Source: Oscheius onirici
Taxonomy: Eukaryota > Nematoda > Chromadorea > Rhabditida > Rhabditidae
Assembly: GCA_932521025.1 (NCBI GenBank)
Contig: OW051471.1
Span: 11,966,001 to 12,030,000, forward strand
Length of the DNA stretch: 64,000 nucleotides
Direction of reading: 5' to 3'
Shown piece by piece: positions 21,717 to 32,676 of the stretch; position 1 is the first letter of the stretch; each line of letters begins with the position of its first letter. A program made the position numbers and the translations under genes. The notes beneath the pieces are model-generated. The model saw only the letters and a list, made by a program, of their open reading frames with translations, was not told where the DNA came from and made no database searches.

Positions 21717-22641
21717 TATTTTTGACAGGGGATAGGTTCCCGACAGTAGAGGATCAAGTGCGGATTAGGAATACAAGAAACCGTTCAAAGGGGTTTCTAC
21801 GATAACTTTAGCCCCAACGGGAAGGATATCATAACTGGAGAACAAAGATAGTAACTCGTCCTCTAGAGGCTTGGTGCTATTGGAAAAGTTCTCTGAGATA
21901 ACCAAAAAAGGTAAGGATAAAACATTTGTGAAGTCTGGGATCCTCTCACTTTCACAAAGGGAAGAACAACAGAAACTCTACTAAAAACTACAGAGACACG
22001 ACAAAAATCCACGACTAGGCCTTTATTCGTGAAACTAAAACAGTATTGGATCACGAGAGCGAACTAAGGCGGCTTCTTCTTGATGGCCGAGGTCTTCTTC
22101 GAAGGTCCAGTCGTCTTCTTCGAGCCCTGCTCTCCGTCCATCGGCATTTCCGTCACGGCCTTTTCCCTGACCGACCGAAACTTTCAAATTGACCGAAACC
22201 GAAATTTTCGAGAAAATCACTGAGTTTGTGCAGTTTTTGCTTGTTTCTCATCAAAATTTTCACAAATCGAGGTCAGAAATGAGTTTTAGCCATACCGAAG
22301 GTAAAAATTTACAATATTTTCACTAAAAATGTTACTTTTTTTTTTGGTTTTCGTACGTTTTCCCCCTAAACTACTAAAAATAAACAACCAGGTTGCAGCA
22401 AATGAAAGTTTATTGACGAAATGAAAACAAAAACAAACAATGTGGGGGAAAATGAGCAAAGCAACAGAAAAACCTGCTTGTTGCTATAATTAGAATTAGT
22501 TTTATAGCAACGGGAGTTACATTGTAAGGTTTCTGCTCTGCAAGAGCACCAATTTGTGTCGTATTTTTCGTAGCTATTACAATGCTGATGTCCTTGTCCT
22601 CCTGTCACCGAATACAATGAAAGTGTTTCTCGGACCGTCGG
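21717..22641. repeat. 925-bp inverted duplication, left copy
   Basis: This segment is the reverse complement of 30311-31235 over 925 positions without a gap. I noticed one substitution (about 22628: GTGTTTCTCGG against AGCACT on the other side). Three open frames are identical between the copies. It contains the Lys-rich terminal exon, a CNSYEKYDTNWCSCRAETLQ Cys motif and non-coding DNA. Near identity implies recent origin or gene conversion. Confidence 0.92.
22067..22200 (-). CDS. Terminal Lys-rich exon of the receptor locus
   Basis: The minus-strand frame MPMDGEQGSKKTTGPSKKT followed by SAIKKKPP and a stop resembles the last exon of the short secreted gene (TSAVKKKP-stop). A parallel copy exists in the right arm of the inverted duplication (about 30752-30885). 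Which upstream exon it joins could not be settled, so it may be a relic. Confidence 0.35.
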
Positions 22642-23763
22642 TTGCGCGAAGGGAACAGACCAATCTTTTCCCGTCTCTTCTGATCTTTGACCTTCTTCTT
22701 CAGCCGTCTCTTCCTCATCAGGCGCGTCCAGACCCAGGCAGGAGATTGGAGAGGCTGTCCATTGGAACTTCCCTTCTTCTCGAATCTCTTCAGTCTCCTC
22801 TTCAGAACCACAGCTCTTGTCATCTTTCTCTGCTTCTTGCTTCTGAAGGCTCGTCTCACTCCACGGCCCGTCCTTTTCAGTCCAATTGTCCGTCTTCCTT
22901 TGGCCAGATAGCGCGGCTGGAACTGACCCGTCTCCAACCTGTGATGCCTGTACACCGCTCAGGCCACTAACTCGTCTTCGTCGAGGCTCGTCTCGCGTCG
23001 GGCACGAGTTCCCTTCCAGAACTTTCTCTTCAGAGTCGTCGTCTTCAGCCAGCCAATCTCGGAACGTTTCTTGGCGTAAATGAACGAGTCGCCGGATTCA
23101 GCATAATTCTTCAAGATTTGCAGCTTACCCAGCCTTTCGACCAGCTTGGCGAAGTTGCCTTCCTGCTTGGCGGCGAAGAAGCCACTGCTGGCTCGGGCCT
23201 TCTTGTAGATGAGCCTCTTCGACTTGAGCAGATTGACTCGTTCCCGATGGCGACGATGTCTTATGGCCCGACGAAGACGTCCCTTGGCACGGTTCTTGTT
23301 GAATCGTCGACGAGCATCTGCGACCCGCTGACAGTGCTGCCTGACCTTCTTCTGAATGGCGTTCAGCTCCTCGTAGCGCACCTCATCCGGCGGTGGTCTC
23401 TTCGCCCACCTTCTACTGTCACCACGTTGCGGCAGCCACTCCCACATCTTGTCCTTTCGCTCTTGTCCCTCTAGCTGTGGAGGCACCAGACCTTCGGCAG
23501 CCCTCACTTCAACCCTCTCCAGACGTTCCACATCCAAGAATTGGCGCAGTGGAGCCAGATTGGCGCTGCTGTAGCGATGGTAGGCTCGGCGGTAGTAGAT
23601 CTTCATGCCCTTCCAGAGTTTCCGCGGAACGGGGAAGTGGTCCCGGTAACGACGCATGTAGTAGATCATAGCCATGAAGATGGTATGGATGGTGTAGTTG
23701 TGGTTGAGAGACTGTGGCAGCATGTGACGCATTTCACTTTCAGTTCTTCTTCTTTTTAGCATT
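22605..23763 (-). CDS. Lys/Arg-rich reading frames, unrecognised
   Basis: A 267-codon open frame (23763-22959) begins near a TTTCAG-like site and reads MLPQSLNHNYTIHTIFMAMI, YYMRRYRDHFPVPRKLWKGM and later RRFNKNRAKGRLRRAIRHRR, ending DEDELVA. A second basic frame follows at 22955-22605. Codon third positions are G/C-rich and look coding for the first frame. Over the last part, the alternative frame is strongly acidic (runs of Glu) and runs on into the Cys motif of the inverted duplication, so the true frame is ambiguous. No domain recognised; a nuclear or RNA-binding protein is possible from composition only. Confidence 0.4.
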
Positions 23764-24451
23764 GTGTCAGCTTATTGTTAGGTACAACTGTACTGAGTAC
23801 TACTGCCTAGTGTCTTGTCAAGTTTTTTTCCTTACTACCCGTACACTTCATACCTTTACAACTAGTAGTAACAGTTTTACCAAAAGCTCCAATCTAGTTA
23901 CTGTTACAGTCATACTACCCTCCTTTCTGTTACTACAAACACGTTGCCTAAAATACCCTCTTACCCGTTCAGTCGATTCTTTTCGTAGTACGCCCTCATA
24001 AGCTACCCAGCTAAAAGGGAGACTACTAGAAAGACACTGGCAGTCTACTTGTCTATAAATGGTTTTGTTCAGGTTTTATTCAGAATATACTTTCAAATAT
24101 CAAGTAACTTCCGATCTATATAGTGGATTCTTGTCAATCTAAAGACCACCACATCTTATGCCCCGTTTTCGGTCTTTTTTTTAATACTACCAATCTCAAT
24201 ACTATAGCTAAACACTTCAAATCGTCTCAGTAACCTCCGTGAGGCACAAAAAAGGAAACTTGGCTTGATGTCTAGACAATCTCTACTCTCCATGAAGAAA
24301 ACAAACTAATCAAGAGGGAAACTCCAGACACTGTTCTACAAAATATCCCAATTGACTAACTTGGAAACTGTCCTGTACAAGCAGGATATAAACTCTCTCC
24401 GAAAGGTCACTCACAAAGTACCCAAACTCTACTCTACAAGCCCCTATATCC
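23764..24451. other. Probable intron or spacer
   Basis: Pyrimidine-rich on the plus strand with no coding pattern. It lies between two minus-strand basic frames and may be an intron. A donor-like GTTAG on the minus strand is at about 24478. Confidence 0.35.
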
Positions 24452-25631
24452 TCAAAAAAAGTAAAGAACTAACCACAAGACGCTGAATGTTGGGCATGTC
24501 GCCGGTGGACCAGTTCTGGACATGAAAGTGGATGACCTTGCGGAAAGCTTTGACCTTCTTGTCCTTTTTTCGGTCTTCTTCTTGCTCCGCTTCGTTCTGT
24601 TTCGAACCCTTCGCTGCTTCATCTTCATCTTCCGAGCCTTCCTCTTCTGCAGACGTTGAGCTCTCTTCTTGGCCTTCTCCTCCTCAGTCAGCACCTTCTT
24701 CTTCTTCTTCACATCATTCGGCTTAAAACTTCTCATTGGTCTGAACCTTTTAGGTTTTTTCAACTTGACCAAGTAGTGTTTCTTCATCCACATTTTTTGC
24801 TTCAACTTGGCCATCTTCTTCAGTCTGTCTGCCAGAGTCATGCCACTATTCTTCTTCACCATCTTTTGCCGCTTCGGACGTCTCGGCCTCGGAGTCTTGC
24901 GAATCTTTCTGACCTTCGTGACTGGCTTCTTCTTCTTCAAGACATTCTTCCTCTTCCTCGAGACTTTCTTCTTCTTCGTGATCACGATCTTCTTCGGACG
25001 ATTGGCCAGACGTTTCTTCTTCCTCTCAGTCGTCAGCTCATTCACGATCAGCTCAGTCACGACCAGCGGCTTGTCCTTTGACTTGGGAGCAGGAGACTTC
25101 ACCTTGACCACCTTGGCACCTTTGGCACCCTTGACAGGACCAGTAGGTTTTCCAGGCTTGGCTGGACGAGTCGTCTTCGGCGACTTCTGGACGTCTTCTG
25201 GTCCTCTTCTTCTGCTTCTTGTCATCCCTCTTCAGACCCATCTTCCTCTTCAGCAGTCGCTCTTTCGTGGCAGCTCGTCTTTTCAAAATCTGCTCCTGCG
25301 AGAGATAGACTCCTTTGCGCCAGACCTTCAGATACGAGGCCCTCGTGAACATTGCATTCGGCTGAGTGTGGTAGGTGTCCGGATGACGACGCGTCCTCCT
25401 TCTGATCGTCCTTTTGTAATTGAAATCGCGATGGAAGGCGTAGTTATTCTTCATCTTGACCCGCTTGTCGCGATTCTGCACCTCCTTGATCCACTTCTCC
25501 TGCTTGCGGTAACATTTGCTGCATTTGCCCTTGCGGAAGTTGACACGACGCGAACCGCAACCGTGCAGACGGATGCGGCAGAAGTGGCGCTTCTTGACCG
25601 GGTGCAGGAAGTCGCTCTGGAAAGGGAACAA
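24452..25631 (-). CDS. Lys/Arg-rich frames with a phosphatase-like end
   Basis: An exon opens after TTTCCAG at about 25632 and reads SDFLHPVKKRHFCRIRLHGC, KGKCSKCYRKQEKWIKEV and SYLKVWRKGVYLSQEQILKR, with coding-like third positions. After about 25225 an overlapping frame with runs of Lys stays open to 24452. In a third frame the last 80 bases read KVIHFHVQNWSTGDMPNI, which resembles the FHxxxW...P (WPD-loop) region of tyrosine phosphatases. That frame is acidic upstream and carries several stops. Either frameshifts have scrambled a phosphatase with a low-complexity insert, or two genes overlap. Real structure unknown. Confidence 0.35.
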
Positions 25632-26186
25632 TATAATTATTTGTTTCTGTCACGAGTCTCTGTTCAATGTTGTCTCTTACTATTCCATCTCTCTTACAAT
25701 CTCTCACTGTCAGTCAATTCCGATACAGTTACAGACTGTCTCTAATAGAAAACTGTCCCGGTGTATACCAAGTTTCCCCTCAATGATATACTGTCTCTGT
25801 CCGTGTTTTTGCGCAGTTACAGTAAAACACTCTAGAAAGAACTAGCAAGACAACGGGACTCTTTTCCAGTTATCATCCTTTCTCTCACTCCAACCCCTTT
25901 CTCACTTTTCTCACTCATTCTCTCAGTTTCTTCTTAATCAAAGAGCACAATTTCTTACTGTCCCTATGTCCGTCAAACTTTTCTCATCATTTCATTCAAC
26001 AGCACTCTACAGTTAGCTTTAGTATGGCACTACCTAGAACTACACAGTTTATTCTTTTCTTTACCTTCCTAGGATCTGTTTAAGAAATTCCCTTTCCAAG
26101 TTGTTCTGTGAACTGTCAGTTCTACTGCCTATCTTCCCCTTACTGTCACCCTTCTCTTCCCAAACCCTAAAAATGTAAAAAGAACT
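25632..26186. other. Probable intron
   Basis: Pyrimidine-rich on the plus strand. It lies between a donor GTGAGT (minus, about 26187) that follows INTDIVVRCKA and an acceptor TTTCCAG (minus, about 25632). No coding signal. Confidence 0.45.
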
Positions 26187-26505
26187 CACAGCCTTGCAGC
26201 GAACGACAATGTCCGTGTTGATGAACTTCTTCGGATCGTCCGGATGAATCTTCAACTCTCCATGGATAGTGAGGCCAACAGGTCGGCAAGCCAAAGACGC
26301 CACGACGAGTCTTGGTTCCTACGGAGAACTTGTCGCCAATGCAGACGATGGCCTTGACCTTTTCCTTTTCTACGAGACTCCAAAAGTCGTGCAGTTCGTG
26401 AGGAAGAGGAGCCGCAGCCATGATGAATTTGGGACGACGACCAAAATAGGTAGCCGGACAGTACTTGTACTTGCCGTTCGAATACTTCTTCACCGCTCTT
26501 GGCTC
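26187..26505 (-). pseudogene. Tyrosine-phosphatase domain segment (PTP-like)
   Basis: The frame reads KYSNGKYKYCPATYFGRRPK and then FIMAAAPLPHELHDFWSLVE and KEKVKAIVCIGDK. This is the PTP segment before the KCxxYWP motif (usual form: FIAxQxPLPxTxxDFWxMVxxxxVxxIVML). It needs a one-base shift from the frame of the receptor upstream (near 26505). A second shift after CWPHYPW leads to GELKIHPDDPKKFINTDIVV. No HCSAGVGRTG signature was found further on. It is probably the cytoplasmic part of the receptor just upstream, now broken, or its intron structure was missed. Confidence 0.6.
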
Positions 26506-26509
26506 TGGC

Positions 26510-28491
26510 GACAGCCGTGTCCATCTCGGTCACCTTCTGCAGATTCGCCAGTCCGCCAGACTCCTTCTCGGCTACCTTATCGTCCTTCTTCGGCACGACA
26601 GCCGTCTTCCTCCATTTTCTGACTTTCCAAGTTAAGAAGCCCATTCCACCACAGCCGCCAAGAAGACCAAGTCCAAAGACACACCAGAGAACAATTGGGC
26701 CGGCAAAACCACGCTTGTCTTTCTTTTTCTCTTCGTCTCCTTGAGCTGATCCCGTGGTATTAGAGGAACCGGAAATCTCTCCATAAGGTCTAACTACAGG
26801 TCCAGCACCCTGTCCACCACTTGTTATCGTACTGGCTTCTGTGGTGGTTGGAGTAGTAGCAGTAGCTGTGGTGGTTGCGACAGTCGTGGTCGATGCTGTA
26901 GTTGTGGGAGTGGTCGTCGTGGTCGTCGTTGTTGAAGAAGTGGGCGTGGTCGTTGTTGTTGTCGTCGTGGGACAGGTCCAGCCAGGAATCTCTTTTGCCG
27001 CACCATTCTCGTCCTTGTACTTGAATGGCATGCTGCAGTCCATCCCGAGGTTGTTCTTGTACTCGACAGCTGCAAATATTGCATTTATCTAGACTAGCTG
27101 AGTCAGTTCAGGGCTTTCAGATATAATATCGAGGATAGCGTGTATCAAAAAAAGGTTAGCAGAAGTCAAGAGACAATGGGACTGAAACTCCGTAGAAACA
27201 CAAGGGGAAAAATATGGTAACTTTAACCTTGAAAATGCGTTGCAAGCCTTGTACAAAAGTAGTTGACAAGTATGGGAACTAGAAGCTAATGAAAAATCAG
27301 AAAAAAGATATGGACATCAGTAAGAACAGTGTGTATCAGGGAGAGTTTTCAGAATAGGCTAGCAGATTTGAAGAATCAGTGAGTTTGAAGCTCGATCGAA
27401 TGACAAAGGGAGAACAGAATAACAGTCTGGGAACTAGAAGTGGATGGAAATAAGAAAAAGGACTCACTTCCAGTGATGACGATATCCTTGGCCAAAAAGT
27501 CGAGCTTCGTTAGATCCGTGCCGACAACTTTCAGCCTTTCGTTGATCTTCTTTATCGAGTCAGGAGAAGGTTGTCCTATAACCTTTGCAGCAAACTCGAC
27601 GTCATCCCAGATCTCAGTACAGCCCTTCAGTTCCTTGAAGTCGGAGATTGGTTTCCAGAAGCCACATTCGCCTACAGTTTCGCGGATCTCGTCGTTTTCT
27701 GCCCAGAAGTCGGCCTGGAGTTTAAGATTCTTGTTTCCACGAATGAAGGCAGGGACAATTATTTGCTTTTCCGTAGTAACCAGCTCCGACAAGCTGGGAT
27801 TCTTCGTAACATCGAAAGGCTTCGCAAACAGCCGGTTCTTTCCGATCTGTTGGAATCGCACCAGCGCCAACTTTGGATTCCTCGTGATTTGGAACTCTGA
27901 AAGCGTGTGTTGAAAGACCGGAGACAAGTAGAACTTACTTGACACGCCAGTGAGTTCAGACAGTTCTGCGAACACTATTTCGTCTAGAAGAGGGTTGTCA
28001 GCAATCACGGTGTCCACTTTGCTGGCAGCAGTCCAGAACTTTAGCTTTAAGAAGGAAAAGTCTATGACGGTGGAATTGATCAGCTTGAACGAGATTAATT
28101 CGATTTTTTCCTTCTTCAACAGGACCGTCTCCAACTCTTTTTGACTCATCGCAGATAGATCAATATCCTCCATGTTTTTACCTTGCAGCCAAGAGTGCTT
28201 GATGCATTTTTTTCCAAGATTGTCTTCGTCATTTACAATGCCTAAAAGAACAGAGTATTTTGACAAAACTGGAGAGAGCTAACATGGAGTAGGGGCAGCA
28301 GGAGGTCCTCTTCTAACAACTCCATTCCGAACAACGTGTTTCAGTCCAGCCGATGAAGGTTCCTTGGAATTCACTCGATTAGCCGACGAAGGTCCACCAT
28401 GTTTCTTCTTCTTGACTCCAATCTTGGTTGACCCGTAGTTTGGTTCTTCCGCAACTTCACCAAGAGTTTGAACTGCAAAGAGCAGCAACAT
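26510..28491 (-). CDS. L-domain (IRLD-like) receptor ectodomain with mucin stalk and TM
   Basis: The exons run from a signal peptide (MLLLFAVQTLGEVAEEP) through a first receptor L-domain (CIVNDEDNL...DIDLSAMSQKELETVL; IELISFKLINSTVIDFSFL; VIADNPLLDEIVF). A second L-domain follows (CGFWKPISDF, CTEIWDDVEFAAKVIG, LDFLAKDIVITG), then CSMPFKYKDENG, a long Thr-rich stalk, and a TM (GPIVLWCVFGLGLLGGCGG) followed by WKVRKWRK. L-domains of this kind occur in the nematode irld family and in insulin/EGF receptors, where they bind ligands. The cytoplasmic side appears to continue into PTP-like sequence. Intron at about 27945-27900 is shared with the short paralog at 20.6 kb. Confidence 0.7.
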
Positions 28492-28931
28492 CCTCACTGA
28501 AAGAAGATTGTTGATCTACGAAGAAGCAGTTGCTCTAGTAGAAGTCACCAAGGACACCAAACAGTCAGAGCTGTGCGAGAGTCCATAGTGCCTTTCTCAG
28601 GTTTTCTTTTTTTAGAAAGAACAGGCTAAGTTAGCTCTATTTGACGGTGTATAAAGCTCAGAAACCTCAGTTGAACATTTTCGAGCACCACTCCAAAAGC
28701 TGAAATTTAGATCGATAGTTTTTTCAGCTCTGGCGTCACAGAGCATATCTCAGGAAACTTTTTGTCGGTAACAAATAAGGTAGCCAGCCGAGAGCCGATT
28801 CCTCAGAAATTTTTTCTCGCTGAGCTGCAGAGGGTCAAACTTTCGAAAGTGGCCAACTTCAGAGACATGCACAGCGCTTATCAAATCGAATTGAACAAAT
28901 CAGCCGATGCAGCCGGAAAGAGCTTAATCTG
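28492..28931. other. Upstream flank of the receptor locus
   Basis: No gene seen. This is the likely promoter region of the minus-strand receptor. No TATA box or known site stands out. Confidence 0.3.
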
Positions 28932-29258
28932 GGCTACATAATCATATATAGAACAGGAAAGGCCCAGTGAAAATTTTTCAAGAAACACGACTTCGAAAAT
29001 CTTCGCTCTTTCCCATGATGGAGGTATCATGGAACAAAAAAATTAACTTCATTGTATTGAGCAGAAAAAGAGCAGAAAACGCGCGGAATTAAACCAGAAG
29101 GCTATGAAAAGTTCTCTAGAAGCAAAATCGTCCATAACGACAAGGGTTACTTTTCGGTCCATGATACCTCCATCATGATGAAGTGCGTCGATCTTGGAAG
29201 TCACGTTTCTTGAAAATTTTCTACTGGGCCTTTTCTGTTCTATACATGATTTGTATAT
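28932..29258. repeat. Inverted-repeat element (MITE-like)
   Basis: The left arm TATAGAACAGGAAAGGCCCA, then AAATTTTTCAAGAAACACGA and CATGATGGAGGTATCATGG, is complementary to the right arm (CCATGATACCTCCATCATGA ... TTTCTTGAAAATTTTC ... GGGCCTTTTCTGTTCTATA). The arms are about 100 bp around a 110-bp core. Confidence 0.8.
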
Positions 29259-29489
29259 GTTGCAGTTCAAATTGACCGAACTAGTTCAAACTGACCAGTT
29301 TTCGTTCTTATTATTTTTATTCGCTAATTTTCTTCATTTTTCACTTGTATTTTGACAATTTCGCTTTGATTTTTTGTATTATTTGAACAATTCATGAAAT
29401 TTAGATCCTTTTAACATGAAAACGAGCTGAAATCACCAGTAAAATGCCAGCGGGCGTCATTATTCTACATTTTTTTCTGCTTTTTACTT

Positions 29490-30480
29490 ATGATTCTTCT
29501 GTCGTTCTTGATTTTCAACATTCTTTTCGATATTTCTGAAAATTATAGACAAAAAGACGTCCCTAATCGATTTCAGGGACCGAATAAAAGAAGAGCACAA
29601 GAGCCGATTCGACGTGAAACTGGAGGAATACGTTCTCGACAAGAAAAATCACTCGGATCCAGACAGAAGAAGGACAAATCAAGAAGGAATCACACAGTAT
29701 GCGATGTTTTTACCCAGTATTTGCATTATTTCAGGAAACTAGTCAATATCTTCAACAAGTGCTGTGAACTATGCCCGTTGAAAAGAGGGAAGGCTAAATT
29801 AGCCTAGTTATTCGACATCTCCTCACCGCCAGCCATAACGAAAGATGTCAGGTAATAGTTCTTTTGCATGATTCTAGTTCTGTTTCTAGGTTGATCTGAT
29901 CGACGGTCCAGTTTATCAAGAACACAAGATTTTATCGTGGGATTGGGCGGTCGGCTTACAAGGTTTTGTTCGGTTAGTTTTTCTTTTCTTATTCACTGTT
30001 TCACTACAGAATTGATGTAAATCTACAAGAATTTGGTCAAGAACACGATCAACGATCGATTTTACGAAGAAGATGATTTCCTCTTGGTCGAACCCGAAGA
30101 AGGGTCTCGTGGGCAAAACAAGACGAACGAGATCGAGCAGCTCAATCGCTCCAACGACAGGCCGATCGAATGCTTCAAGCATAAAAAAATCGGTATATTT
30201 GTTTTCTTTCCCATCTGATTTCTTTTTCTTTCGGATACGCGACCAATTGAAAAAGGAAAATCTGTTCTGGTGGCTCCCTTCTTGCCAGTGATGTTTCCGA
30301 TGCCAATCTGCCGACGGTCCGAGAAGCACTTTCATTGTATTCGGTGACAGGAGGACAAGGACATCAGCATTGTAATAGCTACGAAAAATACGACACAAAT
30401 TGGTGCTCTTGCAGAGCAGAAACCTTACAATGTAACTCCCGTTGCTATAAAACTAATTCTAATTATAGCAACAAGCAGGT
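29490..30480 (+). pseudogene. Degenerate integrase-type element with CxC finger
   Basis: Scattered fragments in shifting frames are CCELCPLKRGKAKLA, QVDLIDGPVYQEHKILSWDW (resembles the R-x-QVDLID start of integrase cores) and HQHCNSYEKYDTNWCSCRAE followed by TLQCNSRCYKTNSNYSNK. The last matches the Cys-rich tail (TNxCxCR...CNSxC...CxNK) found after integrase cores in Ginger-like transposons and the KRBA2/SCAND3 group. Stops and frame changes show it is dead. Its 3' part lies inside the right arm of the inverted duplication. Confidence 0.5.
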
Positions 30481-31235
30481 TTTTCTGTTGCTTTGCTCAT
30501 TTTCCCCCACATTGTTTGTTTTTGTTTTCATTTCGTCAATAAACTTTCATTTGCTGCAACCTGGTTGTTTATTTTTAGTAGTTTAGGGGGAAAACGTACG
30601 AAAACCAAAAAAAAAAGTAACATTTTTAGTGAAAATATTGTAAATTTTTACCTTCGGTATGGCTAAAACTCATTTCTGACCTCGATTTGTGAAAATTTTG
30701 ATGAGAAACAAGCAAAAACTGCACAAACTCAGTGATTTTCTCGAAAATTTCGGTTTCGGTCAATTTGAAAGTTTCGGTCGGTCAGGGAAAAGGCCGTGAC
30801 GGAAATGCCGATGGACGGAGAGCAGGGCTCGAAGAAGACGACTGGACCTTCGAAGAAGACCTCGGCCATCAAGAAGAAGCCGCCTTAGTTCGCTCTCGTG
30901 ATCCAATACTGTTTTAGTTTCACGAATAAAGGCCTAGTCGTGGATTTTTGTCGTGTCTCTGTAGTTTTTAGTAGAGTTTCTGTTGTTCTTCCCTTTGTGA
31001 AAGTGAGAGGATCCCAGACTTCACAAATGTTTTATCCTTACCTTTTTTGGTTATCTCAGAGAACTTTTCCAATAGCACCAAGCCTCTAGAGGACGAGTTA
31101 CTATCTTTGTTCTCCAGTTATGATATCCTTCCCGTTGGGGCTAAAGTTATCGTAGAAACCCCTTTGAACGGTTTCTTGTATTCCTAATCCGCACTTGATC
31201 CTCTACTGTCGGGAACCTATCCCCTGTCAAAAATA
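30311..31235. repeat. 925-bp inverted duplication, right copy
   Basis: Reverse complement of 21717-22641 (see that entry). The upstream flank here continues in frame with the degenerate integrase (DANLPTVREALSLYSVTGG). In the left copy the same point joins the basic/acidic frames of the receptor locus. The right copy is therefore the better candidate for the original context of the Cys motif. Confidence 0.92.
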
Positions 31236-32093
31236 ATCAAATAGGCTTCACAATGCCAAACCATAGAGGGACTTGAAAACAGTGAAAAGGGAATTATTTC
31301 GAAAAACCGACTTGGTAGCCGGATTCCTTGCAAAATTTCGTTAAACAGTTGCCCTCAGAATCGCATTTTGCGGTCGCATTCATTCAATTTTCTCGATTTT
31401 TTCCAGACATTCGTTACTGCTTTGTTGACTTCTAGCATACAAGAAATTGGAATTTAAATTAGTAATTTTCGAGAAAAATGGAAAATGTGCCGCCTCGAGC
31501 CGCCGAGCTTTTCCATTTTTCTCGAAAGTTACTACTTTAATTCCAATTTCTTGTTTGCTAGAAGTCAACAAAGCAGTAACTAATGTCTGGAAAAAAATCG
31601 AGAAAATTGAATCAGATTTGGAGAAAATCGCAAAAAAAAACGTCAGGCTCGAGCCGGCTCGGTGCCCAAGTATAATGACAACATGATTTTTCCTCAATCT
31701 AGCAGTAGACTGGACAATGTTCCCAAGACCTTTATTCAGTGTTAGGCCCCAGTATCGATGCGAGACCTGAGACTCCGGGCGGATTGTTAGAAGAGTCCCA
31801 TTTATCTTTTCCTAGACGATTTTTTTTATTATACCTGTTGCTCGAGAATCTTTCCATGTAGCCACCAGCTCCAGTGAAGCAACTCTCATTGGTTTCTTTC
31901 ATTTGAATCTTGTGCGGCTATTCATTCATTCATTTATATCCTAACGAGAGAGAGAGAGACTGTTATGTTATGGTGTTTGGTACCAAAACAGGGCCCAGAG
32001 GCAAAAACAACGATTAGCATAGATGGGATTGCCTAATGATTACCCGACTATATAATAGAACAGATGGGACGAGATTGGAAGATCAACACAACA
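31236..32093. other. Intergenic DNA with palindrome and CTCGAGCC repeats
   Basis: 31383-31612 is a long palindrome. 31650-31675 carries GGCTCGAGCCGGCTCGGTGC then CCAAGTA, an end of the TTGGGC repeat family described at 36401. 31900-31975 holds a GA-rich tract. No gene seen. Confidence 0.5.
31383..31612. repeat. Long palindrome
   Basis: The left arm TTCAATTTTCTCGATTTTTT, CCAGACATT and TTTGTTGACTTCTAGCA pairs with the right arm ending GAAAAAAATCGAGAAAATTG. The arms are about 95 bp, with CGCCTCGAGCCGCCGAGC at the centre. Non-coding. Confidence 0.8.
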
Positions 32094-32513
32094 ATGAACA
32101 TGCTCTCCAATGTACTACTCCTTCTCCTGAGTAAGTTTTTAGATACTCTGAACTCCAGGAAGAGGAACTGTCTCGCAGGCTTTATGGAGAGTAAAGAAAG
32201 TTACAGCAACTTACTGCATGTCAGCCCCAACGACCGTCAACCCACCAACTGAGGGAGAGAACACTACCGGCTTGACCGGAGACTACGCGGCCAACGAACG
32301 CTGGGGAAAGCATCACCACCACGATGATGACGATTTTCCTGTTGGAGTACCGCGTAAGATCTATTTTTTATAGTCATATTCTCCCCTTTTTCAGAGAGCT
32401 GTCGGTCAATCTGGTGCGGCAGAGGCTATCACTGTGAGATGCAAGCCGGCTCCTGTACCATCCTGATCTTCTTCTGTGCCGCTTCCTCTCCGGCATGCGT
32501 GAAAGATTTTTAA
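32094..32513 (+). CDS. Small secreted Cys-rich protein, 100 residues
   Basis: Three exons (32094-32130, 32207-32353, 32395-32513) join in phase to 100 codons plus TAA. The N-terminus MNMLSNVLLLLLTTYCMSA is a clear signal peptide. A Thr/Pro/Gly linker follows, with a HHHHDDDD run, then a C-terminal Cys domain: SCRSIWCGRGYHCEMQAGSC and TILIFFCAASSPACVKDF. The C-x3-I-x-C-x-x-G-x-x-C pattern is common in small nematode secreted proteins. The His/Asp run could bind metal, which is inference only. An acceptor at 32158 is also possible but gives a poorer signal peptide. Confidence 0.7.
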
Positions 32514-32676
32514 TGTCTGGTGTGGTTAAATTTAACGTTTTAATGGGAAAAGTAATAAACTTTTTTTATTTTGTTCTAGAACTAGATTAGTTTTTTATGG
32601 ACTGACAATGAGAGGCTCAAATATGCAAAGATACAGTAATCGAGAGTAGTAAGTACAAATATTTCAACAAATCACG

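Noticed and set aside
23280-23340. QHCQRVADARR resembling the PTP HCx5R signature
   Set aside because: It lacks the HCSAGVGRTG glycines and the flanking Val/Ile strand, and the neighbouring residues do not fit a PTP domain. Coincidental.
24807-25745. 312-codon plus-strand frame rich in Phe and Leu
   Set aside because: It is the antisense shadow of the Lys-rich minus-strand frames; no start context, splice sites or homology.
29916-30398. 160-codon minus-strand frame
   Set aside because: It overlaps the inverted duplication and the plus-strand integrase remnant, with no recognisable motif; shadow frame.
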